NCBI GenBank assembly: GCA_905221605.1
Contig: CAJNDS010001224.1
Location: 771,556-835,555, forward strand
Direction of reading: 5' to 3'
Origin: Symbiodinium natans
Taxonomy: Eukaryota > Sar > Dinophyceae > Suessiales > Symbiodiniaceae
DNA: 64,000 bases
This document shows, one piece after another, positions 1 through 10,617 of the stretch (its first letter is position 1; each line of letters begins with the position of its first letter). The notes beneath the pieces are model-generated. The model made no database searches. It was not told the DNA's origin and saw only the letters and a list, made by a program, of their open reading frames with translations. The position numbers and the translations under genes are program-made.

Positions 1-136
1 GCCGACCTGCTCCAAAACTCGCGCCAGCCGGGTGCGGTCGAACTCCCGGGTGAAGTCGCCCTCACCGGGGGGACCGCCCAGGGACGCTGTGGACGAGGCG
101 ACCATCTCCAAGCGCCGGGGGCCCTCGATGACAATC
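1..136 (-). CDS. Exon of an unrecognised gene, running off the left edge
   Basis: Read on the minus strand, a 45-codon open stretch follows a good acceptor, CCGTCAG|GATTGTC, and continues past the window edge. It reads IVIEGPRRLEMVASSTASLG and then a Gly/Pro-rich turn and a charged DFTREFDRTRLARVLEQVG segment, which looks coding. I do not recognise the family. The upstream intron (from 137) begins with telomeric repeat and shares about 40 bp of unique sequence with intron 14 of the aconitase gene. Partial, so no function is proposed. Confidence 0.5.
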
Positions 137-183
137 CTGACGGTTTAGGGTTTGGGGTTTGGGGTTTAGGGTTTAGGGTTTAA

Positions 184-222
184 TCGCTCACGCTCGGACA
201 AGCCAGGCGAGGCACACACTGT
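184..222 (+). repeat. Unique-sequence repeat shared with aconitase intron 14
   Basis: The segment starting TCGCTCACGCTCGGACAAGC and ending in ACTGT recurs at 14341-14379 with one visible difference. Both copies are preceded by telomeric repeat and lie close to a CCTGAYSGTTTAGGG junction. Both lie next to or inside introns of minus-strand genes, so this is probably an intron-borne repeat family. Confidence 0.8.
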
Positions 223-1993
223 AGGGTTAGGGTTTAGGGTTTAGGGTTTAGTGTTTAGGGCTTAGGGTTTAGCTAACTCAGCCACCAGGAGAAAAAAAAA
301 ACGTGTGTGCGTTTCATAGGGAGCCTGCCCCTGAATCCAACGAATGCCTCACTTCCCCCGCTCCCGTCCACTGATGTCGCGCCCCAAAACCCTAAACCCT
401 GAACCCTAAACCCTGTACCCTAAACCCTAATGTTGGACTGGCTTTAGTGGGAGGGGGCACTATTATGCGATGTTCCGGAAATCCTATAGGGGACCCCCCA
501 TTGTTTAGGGTGGTCCTCAATTATGCGATGTTTGCCGGCCGGGGTTGAAGGGCGGGGGGGCCGGGGAGCCAAAAACTAAAAACCAGTTTTGAATAAGAAA
601 CTCTGGAATTTTTTGGTGTCCAGCCTTATTTAAATTCCATTTAAAATTTCATTACGAAACAGGCCTCCAAACAATTTTCCAAGGGAGTAGCCCACGAGCT
701 GCCCTGATTCGCTTTAGCAAGTTGTTTCGGTGGTCCGCATTTATGCGGAGCCCCGGCGACCGTGGAGCTACAAAGCCTGGAAAGCTTAGACCCTCAAGCT
801 TCAAGGCTTCCCCTCAACCCTCGACCCCTAGCCGCCCTACCCCCAGCCCCGTCCCAGCCCCAGCCCACACTATTCAGGATCCCCGAAAACCCCAAAATTG
901 TTTGGGGGGGGGGGGGGGACCCCTACGTACTAAAGCGAGTCCAACATTAAACCCTAAACCCAAAAACCTAAACCCTGAACCCTAATCCCGTCGGTTTGAG
1001 GGCATCGCTGTCCAACGAAGCCAGGCGTCCACGAGGCATCGGCAGAAAGCTCGCGAAGCGCCTTCTCCATGCCTCGAGCTGCGAGTTTCTAAGGTTAGAG
1101 AAAGGAATTTATAACGGAACCAAACCCCCCAAAAAGGGAATAAGGGTACTAATGGGCATCCTAGCTTCTTTGGACTCTTACGACCCGCACACTCTTGCAA
1201 GGATCCGGGTCGCACGTTGACAACTGGAAACTCATTGGCCTCCCTACTTGCAACCAGCCGACCTTCCCACTGCCCACCTTGTATCACCTCGATGGATTAC
1301 CCTCACAAAGCAGAATTTATATTAAAAAATTATATATATATATATATACACCCATCACCGAACTCCTCACTCAGCCCCTGCTTAGGGCTCAGGGTTGTCG
1401 GGTTTAGTTCGGGTAAACAACAATCACCTGCCGAGCTGCGACACCAGCCCCTACTTGCCCAGCTCAGTAAGCCGAGTACTTCCGGCTGATCTGCCTTTGC
1501 CCGCTTGGGGATTGCTTCGGGTTTCAAGGCTGATGGCTCATAAAAACTGTGTGGGGGGGGGCTGGTCTCCGGGGCTTTGAGCGGGTCGTTGGTTGTTGTT
1601 TTTGCGTTCTATTTTGCCACTGGACTGAAGGCAAGATAGACCCTCTTGTGTTCCCTAAGACCTAAGCCCTAAAACACTGGCTTTCTCAGCCTTGTCTCAA
1701 GCCCCTCGAAAACATGGCGGCCTTTTGGACGCCTGGAGTTTAACTTGTTTGGCGCTTGCAATGGGGGGGGGCTGTTTGAAGGCTTCTTCGGGGTGCTTCG
1801 TTGGGGGTGCCTTCTGGGTGTCTTTTCTGTGCCTTTGGGGTGCCTCCTTTGCACTTTTGTTGTAGCGTTTTGGGGGCTTGTTGGTTGGGTGCCTTTTTGG
1901 TCTTTCCGGGTGCCTTCTCTGGGTTTTCAGAGCTCGGGGCATCCTGGGGTCCCCCAAGAAGGGTTTCGGGTTTAGGGGTTAGGGTTTAGGGCT

Positions 1994-2148
1994 TACTTGG
2001 AGGTTCATGGTACTTACTAACCAAATATAACTGTACTTATAACCCTACTTATAATACCTCTAAAGGGCCTTATAGGGGTTATCCCAAATATAAGTAGGGT
2101 TATAAGTACAGTTATGATTGGATAGTAAGTACCATGAACCTTCGAGTA
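1994..2148. mobile_element. Family-A hairpin element (MITE-like), 155 bp
   Basis: This is a near-perfect long palindrome with ends TACTTGGAGGTTCATGGTAC and GTACCATGAACCTTCGAGTA. The interior (TATAACTGTACTTATAACC) is mirrored. It has no coding capacity. A sister of the same length is at 29678-29832 and a similar one at 48605-48750. Confidence 0.85.
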
Positions 2149-2223
2149 GGGTTTAGGGGTTAGGGTTTAGAATTTAGGGCTTAGATAAGCACTAGAGATG
2201 ATCCCTCTGAGAAGCTAAGCTCT

Positions 2224-2330
2224 TCTTGGAGGTTCATGTGGGTAGCTATCAGTGGGGGTTCTAGTTGTGGTAACTATACGCATAACCCTACTTAGGGTAC
2301 CAACCCTACTTTTGGCTACCCGTACACCCC
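2224..2330. mobile_element. Family-A hairpin element, diverged
   Basis: The left end is CTTGGAGGTTCATGTGGGTAGC and the right end is a decayed GGCTACCCGTACA. The interior keeps the ACCCTACTTAGGGTACC core seen in other members. It lies directly downstream of exon 2 of the HQW gene and may form part of its next intron. Confidence 0.65.
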
Positions 2331-2339
2331 CTAAGCCCA

Positions 2340-3039
2340 TCTATTCGACAGACAAGCTGCAGCCTCCAAGACGGGGCACAGGACAAAGAAGAAGCAGCAT
2401 CTCGCAATGTAAGCTGGAATACCTCGGTACCCCCAGCAACCATGCTGCAAAAAGTGCCGCCTTTCTTCCGATGCTTTGCAAAAAGAACCCGGAACGCCAA
2501 AAAGAGGAACACGCACCACTGGGCTTCCACCTAGCTACTGTCAATGGCATCGGCAAGAGCACCTGACCCACCTCCAGCAGTGCACTTCCCAGGATCTGCA
2601 GGCTCTTGTGGGCAGGAGAAGTAATCGTACCAGACAAAAACGGGGCTCGACCGGAGCTTCTTCGTGGAGAACCACCTGGCGTTGGGCAGGAAGGCTTCCG
2701 TGGCGATGCCCGGCGCAATCTGAGATATCTCCGAGAGCGCGTGGCGCAAGGCCTCCTGGAGAACCCGGAGCTGCTTCATCTCCGGATCCGGATGCTGGAG
2801 GCCAACCCACTGGTGCGAGATGAAGGCCGCCTGGCCCTGGTTTTCAAACTCCACCAGCAACCCTGCAGCTTTCAGGCCTTCGTGCGCGCGCAGCTCCGTC
2901 ATCTGCAGGAGCTCCTCCAGTGGCAGGGTGTACATCGGGAACAGCATCGGATCAGCCTCCGTCTCTGCCTTCGCGCCATCCAGCAGCCACTGCCTGTTCA
3001 GTTCCTTCGCATGGCGTGCCAGAGGGCTCAAAGCCCTTC
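2340..3039 (-). CDS. HQW/YDYFS-type protein, two exons, partial
   Basis: Two exons join in frame. Exon 1 is about 2539-3039 and exon 2 about 2340-2422, with a 116-bp intron (2423-2538) that starts GTAGC and ends CCGAG before GTATT. Visible motifs in order are a charged N-terminal stretch, LPLEELLQMTEL, AAFISHQWVGLQHPDP, VFVWYDYFSCPQ, and across the junction DAIDS-IPAYIARCCFFFVLCP. From memory, FISHxW plus WYDYFSxPQ plus IPAYxxxCxxFxVLCP marks a family that is common and greatly expanded in dinoflagellate genomes, with unknown biochemical role. I cannot verify this by search. The 5' end is uncertain; the acceptor GGCGCAG|GAAGG near 3040 is my choice. After SNR the frame reaches a stop, so a further intron probably follows. 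The intron begins with family-1 sequence (AGCCCAGTGGTGCG). Confidence 0.65.
2423..2538 (-). mobile_element. Family-1 introner-like intron of the HQW gene
   Basis: The intron reads GTAGCTAGGTGGAAGCCCAG at its 5' end and ends GGGGTACCGAG. The 5' part matches the family-1 element in aconitase intron 1 (AGCCCAGTGGTRC, then a T-rich stretch with TTTTTGG). The intron starts GTA and the next exon also starts GTA, the same mirrored-end pattern as in the aconitase gene. Confidence 0.7.
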
Positions 3040-3069
3040 CTGCGCCGCACTGCGGCCACATGTAAAACA

Positions 3070-3123
3070 CCCTAAACCCTAAACCCTAAACCCTAAACCC
3101 TAAACCCTAAACCCTAAACCTTA
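3070..3123. repeat. CCCTAAA telomeric tract
   Basis: About seven nearly perfect CCCTAAA units lie just upstream of the HQW coding exon, probably inside its intron. Confidence 0.9.
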
Positions 3124-3147
3124 ATCCCCAAACCCGAAACTTGCGAC

Positions 3148-3222
3148 CTGGCCTTCGTGACAAGAGGCTTGAGCCAACATCTCGCTAGCTGCGCGCGCGG
3201 CCCTGCTAAAGTGGATGTCAGC
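3148..3222 (-). CDS. Candidate exon upstream of the HQW exons
   Basis: This 25-codon open stretch reads ADIHFSRAARAASEMLAQAS and then CHEGQ. It starts after GTAGAGAG|GCTGAC and stops before GTCGCAAG. Its helical Ala/Glu-rich composition looks coding. A join to the HQW exon at 3039 does not obey the mirrored-dinucleotide rule, so membership of that gene is only a guess. Confidence 0.3.
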
Positions 3223-3229
3223 CTCTCTA

Positions 3230-3391
3230 CCCAGAGAGACCAAAAACCCTTTAATTAAGCAATATTCCTTAAAACATATAGGGTTTAGGGTTTAGGGTTT
3301 AGGGTTTAGGGGTAGGGATCCTTAGTATGATTTAAGGAATATATATATATATATATTCCTTAATTAAGGGGCATTGGGCTCTTTCGGTATC
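3230..3391. mobile_element. Family-C hairpin element with telomeric core
   Basis: The ends are ACCCAGAGAGACC and GGGCTCTTTCGG, with inner arms TTTAATTAAGCAATATTCCTT and AAGGAATAT...ATTCCTTAATTAA. Between the arms sits a TTTAGGG tract (3279-3310) and a TA run. The ends match family C, one member of which is aconitase intron 2. Confidence 0.8.
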
Positions 3392-4107
3392 TGACGTGTC
3401 GACGGTAGCTCATCGTGTCAGTACTCCCCCACAAGGGCCAGTAGCCCATACAGGGAACAGACCTTAAAACTATACGGGATTTACGAAAATAGGGGACACC
3501 TAGAGTTTAGGGTTCAGGGTTTAGGTTTTAGGGTTTAGGGTTTAGGCTTAGTAGACCCCAAACAGTAGGATTGCCTTATAATGAGGACCCCAATAAGGTG
3601 ATCCTAATTTCGTTTGTGCCCCCACTTTAGGAAAATGATTCAGCCTCTTAAGTATTGGGCTGTCTGCGACCGGGGCTGTCTTCGATAGCCACATGTCGGG
3701 TTTGAGCTCAGACGTAACCCTAAGCCCTTTTTGATCCTAAACCCTAAACCCTTTTTTTGAACCCCGACTCCTGAAGTCAGCTGGGAAAGGCCACCCTAAA
3801 CCTTAAACCCTAAACCATGTCGACAAAACCCGAAACCCTAAACACAGTTTGAACCTGGAAGCTGCTACATGCCCTACACCCTAAAACCCTCTAAACCCTA
3901 AACCCTAAACCCCAAACCCTCTAAACCCTAAACCCTAAACCCTAAACCCGAAACCCTAAACCCGAAACCCTAAACCCTAAACCCTGAACCCTAAACCCTA
4001 GAGAGCTCAGGTGCCAAACTCAATCGCACATCGGGTGTCCGCTGATGAAGTCGAAGGCGGTACCACCTTCGGTGACCTTGTGGAAGCTGGCAGTGTCCCA
4101 AGTCAGG

Positions 4108-4196
4108 ATTTAGGGTTTAGGGTTTAGGGTTTAGGGTTTAGGGTTTAGGGTTTAGGGTTTAGGGTTTAGGGTTTAGGGTTTAGGGTTTAGGGCTTG
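4108..4196. repeat. TTTAGGG telomeric tract
   Basis: About twelve tandem TTTAGGG units, almost without variants. Confidence 0.95.
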
Positions 4197-5297
4197 GGGT
4201 TTAGGGGTTGTAGGGCAACCCTAAACCCGAAAAAACCCGAAACCCTGAGCTCTACTCGCAAGGCACGTCTCATCATGCCGCCTGGCCGTCTAACCACTGA
4301 CCCCTTCAACCCTCAGCTGATCACGTCCCGGAGACCATCCAACATGAGAAGAACTCAGGGTTTAGGGTTTAGGGTTTAGGGTTTGGGGTTTAGGGTTTAG
4401 GGTTTAGGGTTTAGGGCGACAGCTTTCTCGTAGTTCCACCTTGGACGCTTCAGGTTGCGTCCTTGGGTTTTGGGGCCTCTTGCTAAGGATCCCTAAGGGA
4501 ATATTCAGGGGAAGCTTTAGGGGGTACAACCTTAGGGGTACGAGTCCTCATCCCTTGAGGCTTAATCCGAGCACCTGTTTGATTAATACCGGTTTAGGGT
4601 TTAGGGTTTTGGGTTTAGGGTTTAGGGTTTAGGGTTTAGGGTTTAGGGTCCCCACATTTAAAGAGTTTTGTGTTCGTCGAGAAGCCCGCCGGAAGACGAC
4701 TTTCCATTACGGGGGGGCTTTCGTATGGGCCAATACCACCACATTGAAAGAGATCTTTTCTCGGGGGGGGGGGGGTAAAAAATCTGTCGGCTTTCGTGTT
4801 TTTGCTTTGTGAGCTGCAGTTTGCCTCGGTGAAGCTACACATCTTAAAAGCAAAAGCTTTAAAGAAGCCGAAGCTTTATTTTTCTAGAAGCTGAGGCCCT
4901 TCAGAAAGCTAGGATATTTCTTCTGTTATTGCTTACTGGAGGCGGGAAGTTTTCATTCTTTCCTGAGCTACCCCTTATGGGCTCTGCCCGGCAAAGACTG
5001 CATCACATTTATAAAAAGAGACCACAATTATGGGAGGCATTGGGGGGGAGCCCTATTGTTTTCAATACATTCCTATTGTTTTTAAAAGAGAATCAGTACA
5101 TTGCCATGGTCTTATCATTGCGGCGCCCTGCCTTTCTTATTGCGGTGGGGGTGGGGAGGGGGCCCCAATTAAACAGGTGCCCGGATTCAGCCATATTGAG
5201 AGCCCCCTAAGGCCTACTTCCCCAATATTTTCTACGAAACACACAAGCCCTAATAGCATGGCTCAGTTCAGCAAAGCGCCATCAACAACGTGCCCAG

Positions 5298-5601
5298 TAA
5301 TGTTGCACCCTGTTTAGTGTGGGGGGCCCCCCCCCCCCCCCCTGGACAGTCGAGGCGTGGATGGGAGCCTGATTACACGGCCCCCGGGGCTCATATGATT
5401 TTAATAGGGAGGAGTTTAGATAGGTTCAAACGGGGCAGCGATGCCCGGTTATCTTTTTTAAAGGCGCGCCACGTGGAATTTTCTTACGGCGCCCGGACGA
5501 TTTGTCTTTAAAGAGGAACTCCCAAACAGTCAGCGTGTCCTGAATAATTCGGCCAGTTTGTCTTTAAAGAGGGGGCCAATACTAAACAGGGTGCAACATT
5601 A
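5298..5601. mobile_element. Non-autonomous element with perfect 21-bp inverted ends
   Basis: The left end TAATGTTGCACCCTGTTTAGT (5298-5318) is the exact reverse complement of 5581-5601. The 304-bp interior holds a poly-G/poly-C run and two copies of TTTGTCTTTAAAGAGG (about 5501-5516 and 5557-5572). It has no transposase. It is unlike the other hairpin families here. I see no clear target duplication. Confidence 0.8.
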
Positions 5602-6004
5602 CACATGAAATATGAGGGAGCCCTCTGACGCCTTGACAAAAAGCATGGAAACCTCAAGCTATGCAGGGCGTCCTTATGTGCCCTACCTCTGGAGTAGACC
5701 CAGAAAGAAAGTATATACTTTTTAGGTAGAAGTAGCTATAATGGGAACCCGAAACCAAAAAAATATTAAAGTATAGTACTCCAAAGCCCAGTTGCTATCA
5801 TGGACCCTTGCCTTTGCCTCGACCCGAGGCCCGAAGGGGATTTTGGGCGACTCTAATTATTACATACTTTGGGGGCCCAGGTCGGCCCTACACCCACAAA
5901 AACTAGGTGGTAGCCGTAAACCCGAAACCCTGAACCCTACACCCGAAGCCCTGAACCCTGAACCCTAAACCCTAAACCCTAAACCCTAAACCCCCTTGTT
6001 GGGA

Positions 6005-6115
6005 ACCCTGTGTAGCGCTTCATGAAGCAGAAGCTTTGGCAAGCCGACCGAGGGCCACGCTCCGCTGACCACCCCAACGCCGTTCTTGTCTGCAGCATAG
6101 AACATGTACTTGTTG
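6005..6115 (-). CDS. Candidate exon of an unrecognised gene
   Basis: After GAATACAAG|GTCC the frame reads SNKYMFYAADKNGVGVV, then SGAWPSVGLPKLLLHEALHR. It ends before GTTCCCAACAAGGGGG, which introduces a telomeric intron. The same GTTCCCAACAAGG start recurs at about 6580-6595, next to another open stretch (CGITAVSTG, about 6597-6630). The two could be neighbouring exons whose introns belong to one repeat family. Function unknown. Confidence 0.45.
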
Positions 6116-6450
6116 GACCTTGTATTCAAGGGCCCTAAACCCTAAACCCTAAACCTTTATAGATCTGCCAAAGAGAGGGGCAGGCTTCAGATCAACAAAG
6201 ATGATCAAAGATGTAAAATAACCCCACGGCGGCGAGAGCAAAGTACCCTGGGTGCCAAAATCGCAACGTTTAGGGTTTAGGGTTTAGGGTTCAGGGTTCA
6301 GGGTTCAGGGTTTAGGGTTTAGGGTTTAACCTTCACAAGGACAGCGAGTTGCTTGGGATCTCCCCTCAGCAAGCACCCAGAAGGAATTGGAGATCCAGGC
6401 CTTATAAATCCTAAACCCGAAACCCGAAACCCTAAGTGGAACTTGCAACA

Positions 6451-6531
6451 CCCATCGCAGACCTTTTGCATCCAGGCTTGGGTGAGCGTGCCGGGAAAGA
6501 GCTCATACTGCCCAGGTTCCCATCGCAGACC
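6451..6531 (-). mobile_element. Possible 68-bp mini-introner flanked by a 13-bp duplication
   Basis: GGTCTGCGATGGG (minus strand) occurs at 6519-6531 and again at 6451-6463, exactly 68 bp apart. The intervening segment ends CCTGGATGCAAAAG immediately before the second copy, an AG|GT acceptor. This is the structure expected of an inserted intron with a target-site duplication. The GGATGCAAAAG end recurs at other sites in the window. Confidence 0.5.
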
Positions 6532-6939
6532 TGAACCCCTAAACCCTAAACCCTAAACCCTAAACCCCAAACCCTAAACCCCCTTGTTGGGAACCCTGTT
6601 GAAACTGCCGTGATCCCACAGCCTTTGCCCGGGCCCGACACCCTAAGCCCTAGACCCTAAGACCCCACAGCAACTTTGCAAGCCGTAAATCCTACAAGCC
6701 CTATACATACCATCAACCCTCTAAGCCCTTTCTTCACACCCTTTGTTGCATCCAGGTCCCTGCCAGAGGGGAAAAAGCCAAGCCAAATAAATTCCAACAT
6801 CTGTTGCGCACCAAAACCCAGTATCGGCCAGTACCCCTTGATATATAACTTTAGTTTAACAAAGCCACCAGATTTTCTAAGATAGTCGAAGGTCCAACTA
6901 TTCCTGCATCTAAAACCCTGAACCCGAAACCTAAACCCT

Positions 6940-7008
6940 ACACCCCTAAACCCTAAACCCTAAACCCTAAACCCTAAACCCTAAACCCTAAACCCTAAAC
7001 CCTAAACT
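6940..7008. repeat. CCCTAAA telomeric tract
   Basis: Nine or so clean units. Another tract follows at 7365-7437. Confidence 0.9.
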
Positions 7009-7547
7009 GCAAGGCCAACCCCTGATGCATTTCTGAGCCCCCTTGCTTGGTGACCCCGTAGCCCGACTGAGTCCTGGTATGGTTTCGGTTTTTTGGGTGT
7101 AGGGTGTAGGGTTTAGGGTGTAGGGTTTAGGGTTGAGGGCTTAGGCTTAAGCATTTCAGGCGTTTGGGGGGTTTGCGGGAAGTTTTGCTGAGCGATGGCT
7201 GTGTTTAAGGGCTTGCTACTTGCACTAGTCAAGCTTGTCCGGGAGCTTGCTGGGTGTTCGTTCTCAAAGTTTCTTGAGGTCTTTGAGCTGTGGAGGTGGC
7301 GAAAAAGGTGCGTTGGTTGGTGCTCAAATGCTACCAGGCTTTCGGATGCCAGGACACCGAACAACCCTAAACCCTAAACCCTAAACCCTAAACCCTTTTG
7401 CCTAAACCCTAAACCCTAAACCCTAAACCCTAAACCCCCATGGCATCGTGTGAGTTTGCAGGCCGGCACATCTCGACTACAATCCGAGGTGCTGCGTGGG
7501 GCGTCAGATGCTGGGAACACCCCAGAATCCCCAACAGAATCCTCAAC

Positions 7548-7647
7548 TTGGGATGCTGCCCCTTATACTAGCGGTCCTTAATAGGGATTCTAGTACTCCC
7601 CTATTATAATCCCAATCAAGGGCTGTTAGTATAAGGGGGTCAACCCA
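7548..7647. mobile_element. Family-B hairpin element
   Basis: The ends are TTGGGATGCTGCCCCTTATA and TATAAGGGGGTCAACCCAA. The arms carry the family-B core GTCCTTAATAGGGATTCTAGT and its inverse. Non-coding; one of nine members in the window. Confidence 0.85.
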
Positions 7648-7929
7648 AAAACAAAAACAGAAACCCTAAATGTCCTAAATGCTAAGTCGCAGGTATCGGC
7701 CCCTTTTGCCTCTTTGTGCATCCCTAAACCCTCTCATCCCAAAACCCTAAACCCTGAACCCTAAACCTTGAACCCTAAACCCTAAACCCTAAACCCTAAG
7801 CCCTAAACCCTAAACCCTAAGCCCTAAACCCTAAACCCTAACACCCTAACCCTAAACCCTAAACCCTAAACCTAAACCCTAACCCTGAACCCAAAACCTC
7901 TGAAACCCCAAAGTGCCCCCAAGCAGCTC

Positions 7930-8004
7930 GTTGGTGAGGACGCGCGAGGGGAACGCGGTGGCCGCCGGCTCACCGTCTTTGGGCTTGGGCAGCTTAGGCG
8001 ACAC
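7930..8004 (-). CDS. Candidate exon of an unrecognised gene
   Basis: After CTACCAG|GTGTCG the frame reads VSPKLPKPKDGEPAATAFPS, then RVLTNELLGG. The GC-rich composition contrasts with the flanking repeats. The downstream boundary is unclear (a GC donor near 7930 is possible). Function unknown. Confidence 0.45.
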
Positions 8005-8050
8005 CTGGTAGGGTTTTAGGGTTTAGGGTTTAGGGTTGAGGGTTTAGGGT

Positions 8051-8082
<32 letters not shown>

Positions 8083-9850
8083 GGTTTAGGGTTTAGGGTA
8101 AAACTGTACTTGTCATCCTATTTAGGGTACTTGTAAACCCTACTTGTGATTGCCTACCGGCCTAGCTGACTGAGTCGAACTGCAGGGCCTGGCGCACGTT
8201 TTCGGGTTGAGGTTTTGGTTTAGGATAAGGGTTTAGGGTTTAGGGTTTAAGGTTTAGGGCTTAGGGTTTTGGGGATGAAGTAGAGGGCTGACTGGTGCTT
8301 AGGGTCTAAGGTCCGAACAATCATCATTCTGATAGCACTTTCTGACCTACTCGTACCGGTAAGGAGATAGTAAGAGTAAGAGAAATAGGACTAGTGCTCT
8401 GAAACATATTCCTGAACACAATCCTCATAAACCCAATCATGGAAAGTATAAAATGTGCCCAGAGCCTACGCAGCTTCATTTCGGATCAAAGGCTAAGACA
8501 CTGAGTTCCAGATCCCGTGCCCGGGGAGGGTTTCAGGGTTTAGGCTACGTGCCCTTGCCTCCCCTTCGACGATACTGCCAGCTGTCCGTCCGTCAACCAG
8601 GTTGGTCCAGTAGATCCTGCATTGCCGAAGTCATACAACACCGGTATGCGCAGCGCGGTTCTGACGCTGAAACGCCTACGTGTCGAGGCATAAGCATCCA
8701 CCTACTGTACCTGTTCAGAACTATTCTACAAGCTCCGCCAGGGACAGGATTCTGGGTTTACCGACATACGGCTTGGGGCATCATCCCGCCATCGCAACTG
8801 TGACATCGCGCCTGGCCCCGTCAGACACGAGCCCGCCCGGCGTGGACACGTGCGGGTTCACGCTGCCTTCGCAGGTCTAAGTCTAAGCCTACTCTTGGAG
8901 CACCCTAAACCCTAAACCCTAAACCCGAACTTCAATTCTTCAGCTTCTACTGAACTTGGTGTCAGCCCTGTTCTGCCGGAAGCAAAGATCCCAATTCTTC
9001 AGCTTTCCTAAACCGCGAACCCTCAACGCCTGCCCTACTTGGGGGAGGGTTTAGGGTTTAGGGTTTCAGGTTTAGGGTGCAGGGTTTAGGGTTTAGGGAG
9101 GTTCATTTGGGGTTCGCAAGCAAAAGACCGATGAGCTGACAAACCTTTGGGCCCAAAACCCTTTTTGCTCAACCCTGAACCCTAAACACTAAACCCTAAA
9201 CCTGTGGATGTAGGCACTTGCAAGAAGTCCAATGGACCCACCTAAGCCCTCACACCAGGCTGAAGCGCTTCTGTGCCCTTCTTTTGATAAATCTTCCTAA
9301 GCCCGATCCACTTAAACCAAGCTTAAGAAATAGAATCATTAAGTACTTAGGGTGTTGGGCTTAGGGCGTAGTACCAACTGTGCGTAAGGCCTAAAACGCT
9401 TCTTGCATCTGGTCTGCAGAGGCTCAACCAGGACGAAGACAGCGGCACACAAAACCCTAAACCCTAAACCCCAAACCTCGGCTCGAGTTTCTGAAGCCCC
9501 CCCCCCCCCCCCCCCCCCACAAAAAAAAAAAAAAAAAACGGCACGAGACCCGCACCCTGATAGACGGAGTAGACCTCGGGCTCAGGGCTTGCTGTTCTAG
9601 ACAAGAGGGTTTGGCAAGAAAATGGGTTTAGGGTTTAGGGTGTTTTCCCTAGGGCTTCGGGTTTCGGGAGTAGGTTGAGGGTTTCAGGCTTACAGTAATT
9701 CTTAATTAAGGCATGGCTCACCAGCACGCCCGTGTGCAACGTCGTCCTGTGAAAACCAGAACTTGTCGACTACACATACTTGAGATGTTATTCCAACAAA
9801 AACCACAGCAGGCGAGGGGTTCAGGGTTTAGGTTTAGGGTTTATGGTACA

Positions 9851-9966
9851 GACTCCCAAAGAGCCCCATACACCCTTAATCCAGGAATATACCTTAAATC
9901 ATACAAAGGATCCCTGTATAGTTTAGGGTTTATTCATTAATAAGGGGTTGTTGGCCTCTTTTGACT
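9851..9966. mobile_element. Family-C hairpin element
   Basis: Starts GACTCCCAAAGAGCCCCATA and ends in GGGGTTGTTGGCCTCTTTTG. The inner arms contain the family sequence CCTTAATCCAGGAATAT, inverted as ATTCATTAATAAGG. Confidence 0.75.
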
Positions 9967-10123
9967 CTGTGATGCCGCCGAACTATTCTGTCATGAAGTG
10001 CCAACTAGGCTGTCTGGGTACCACCTAAACCCAGGAGCACTTTTGAGGTAGGTCTGAGGCCCTTTTTCTGTAAACCTCAAGCCCGTGAACCCACTAAACC
10101 CCAAACCCATGAAGCCCCAAGAG

Positions 10124-10216
10124 GGTAGTTTCATGGGCCCTAAATATGGTCCCTTGCGCCTTAATCTGAAGTAATCCTTTTTAGGGCCCATATTAAGGGA
10201 CCATGAAACTACCCTT
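10124..10216. mobile_element. Family-F palindromic element
   Basis: GGTAGTTTCATGGGCCC at the left mirrors ATTAAGGGACCATGAAACTACC at the right, with AATATGGTCCCTT inside. A half copy is at about 61063-61110. Non-coding. Confidence 0.75.
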
Positions 10217-10524
10217 AGAAAAAGCCCGAACCAAGGCCGCAACGAAGTGGGATCCGGACTCGGGTGCTGCCCCTCCGCCTGCATACTTCGTTTAGGGTCG
10301 AATTAATGTTGAGTAGACCCGAAGAAAGAAGGCTGTGAGTCTTGATTCTTAAGTAGAAAAGGCCTTTTTGGTTCTTGAACTAGAAAAGAGACCAAAATCC
10401 TAAATCCTAACCCTAAACCCAAAACCCAAAACCCTAAACCCTAGTAGACAAAAGGGCTCCGAGAAAAGCTAGATCGACCTCCTCGTGCGGCCTTCTGGCG
10501 TCAACGGCTTTAGGGGGCGGCCAT

Positions 10525-10617
10525 GGGTTTAGGGTTTAGGGTTTAGGGTTTAGGGTTTAGGGTTTAGGGTTTAGGGTTTAGGGTTTAGGGTTTAGGGTTT
10601 AGGGTTTAGGGTTTAGG
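10525..10617. repeat. TTTAGGG telomeric tract
   Basis: About thirteen tandem units without variants. Confidence 0.95.

Larger units (their letters stand above)
137..2339. other. Non-coding stretch: telomeric patches and hairpin elements
   Basis: This stretch holds short TTTAGGG/CCCTAAA patches (for example 143-270, 386-430, 945-985, 1970-1990 and 2150-2185). It also has a poly-G run near 902-918, a TA microsatellite near 1331-1348, half of a family-1 element (about 1075-1170, ending ATGGGCATCCTAG) and two family-A hairpin elements listed separately. The 1670-1975 part is G/T-rich with overlapping open frames of low-complexity composition that I do not regard as genes. Confidence 0.6.
3392..6004. 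other. Repeat-dominated stretch with one candidate exon
   Basis: This stretch contains many telomeric tracts (3520-3545, 3725-4000, 4108-4192, 4357-4420 and 4592-4650). About 4025-4075 could be a minus-strand exon reading VTEGGTAFDFISGHPMC, with low confidence. From about 4650 to 5930 telomeric repeat is absent and the sequence is AT-richer. It holds overlapping short open frames without recognisable domains, poly-G and poly-C runs, and the 21-bp inverted-repeat element at 5298-5601. Confidence 0.5.
6640..7925. other. Repeat-rich stretch without a supported gene
   Basis: This holds telomeric tracts at 6940-7008, 7095-7140, 7365-7437 and 7740-7890, and a family-B hairpin at 7548-7647. Short open frames between them lack recognisable motifs. 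Confidence 0.5.

Noticed and set aside
7740-7890. CRISPR-like array
   Set aside because: The repeats are continuous telomeric heptamers without unique spacers, in a eukaryotic genome.
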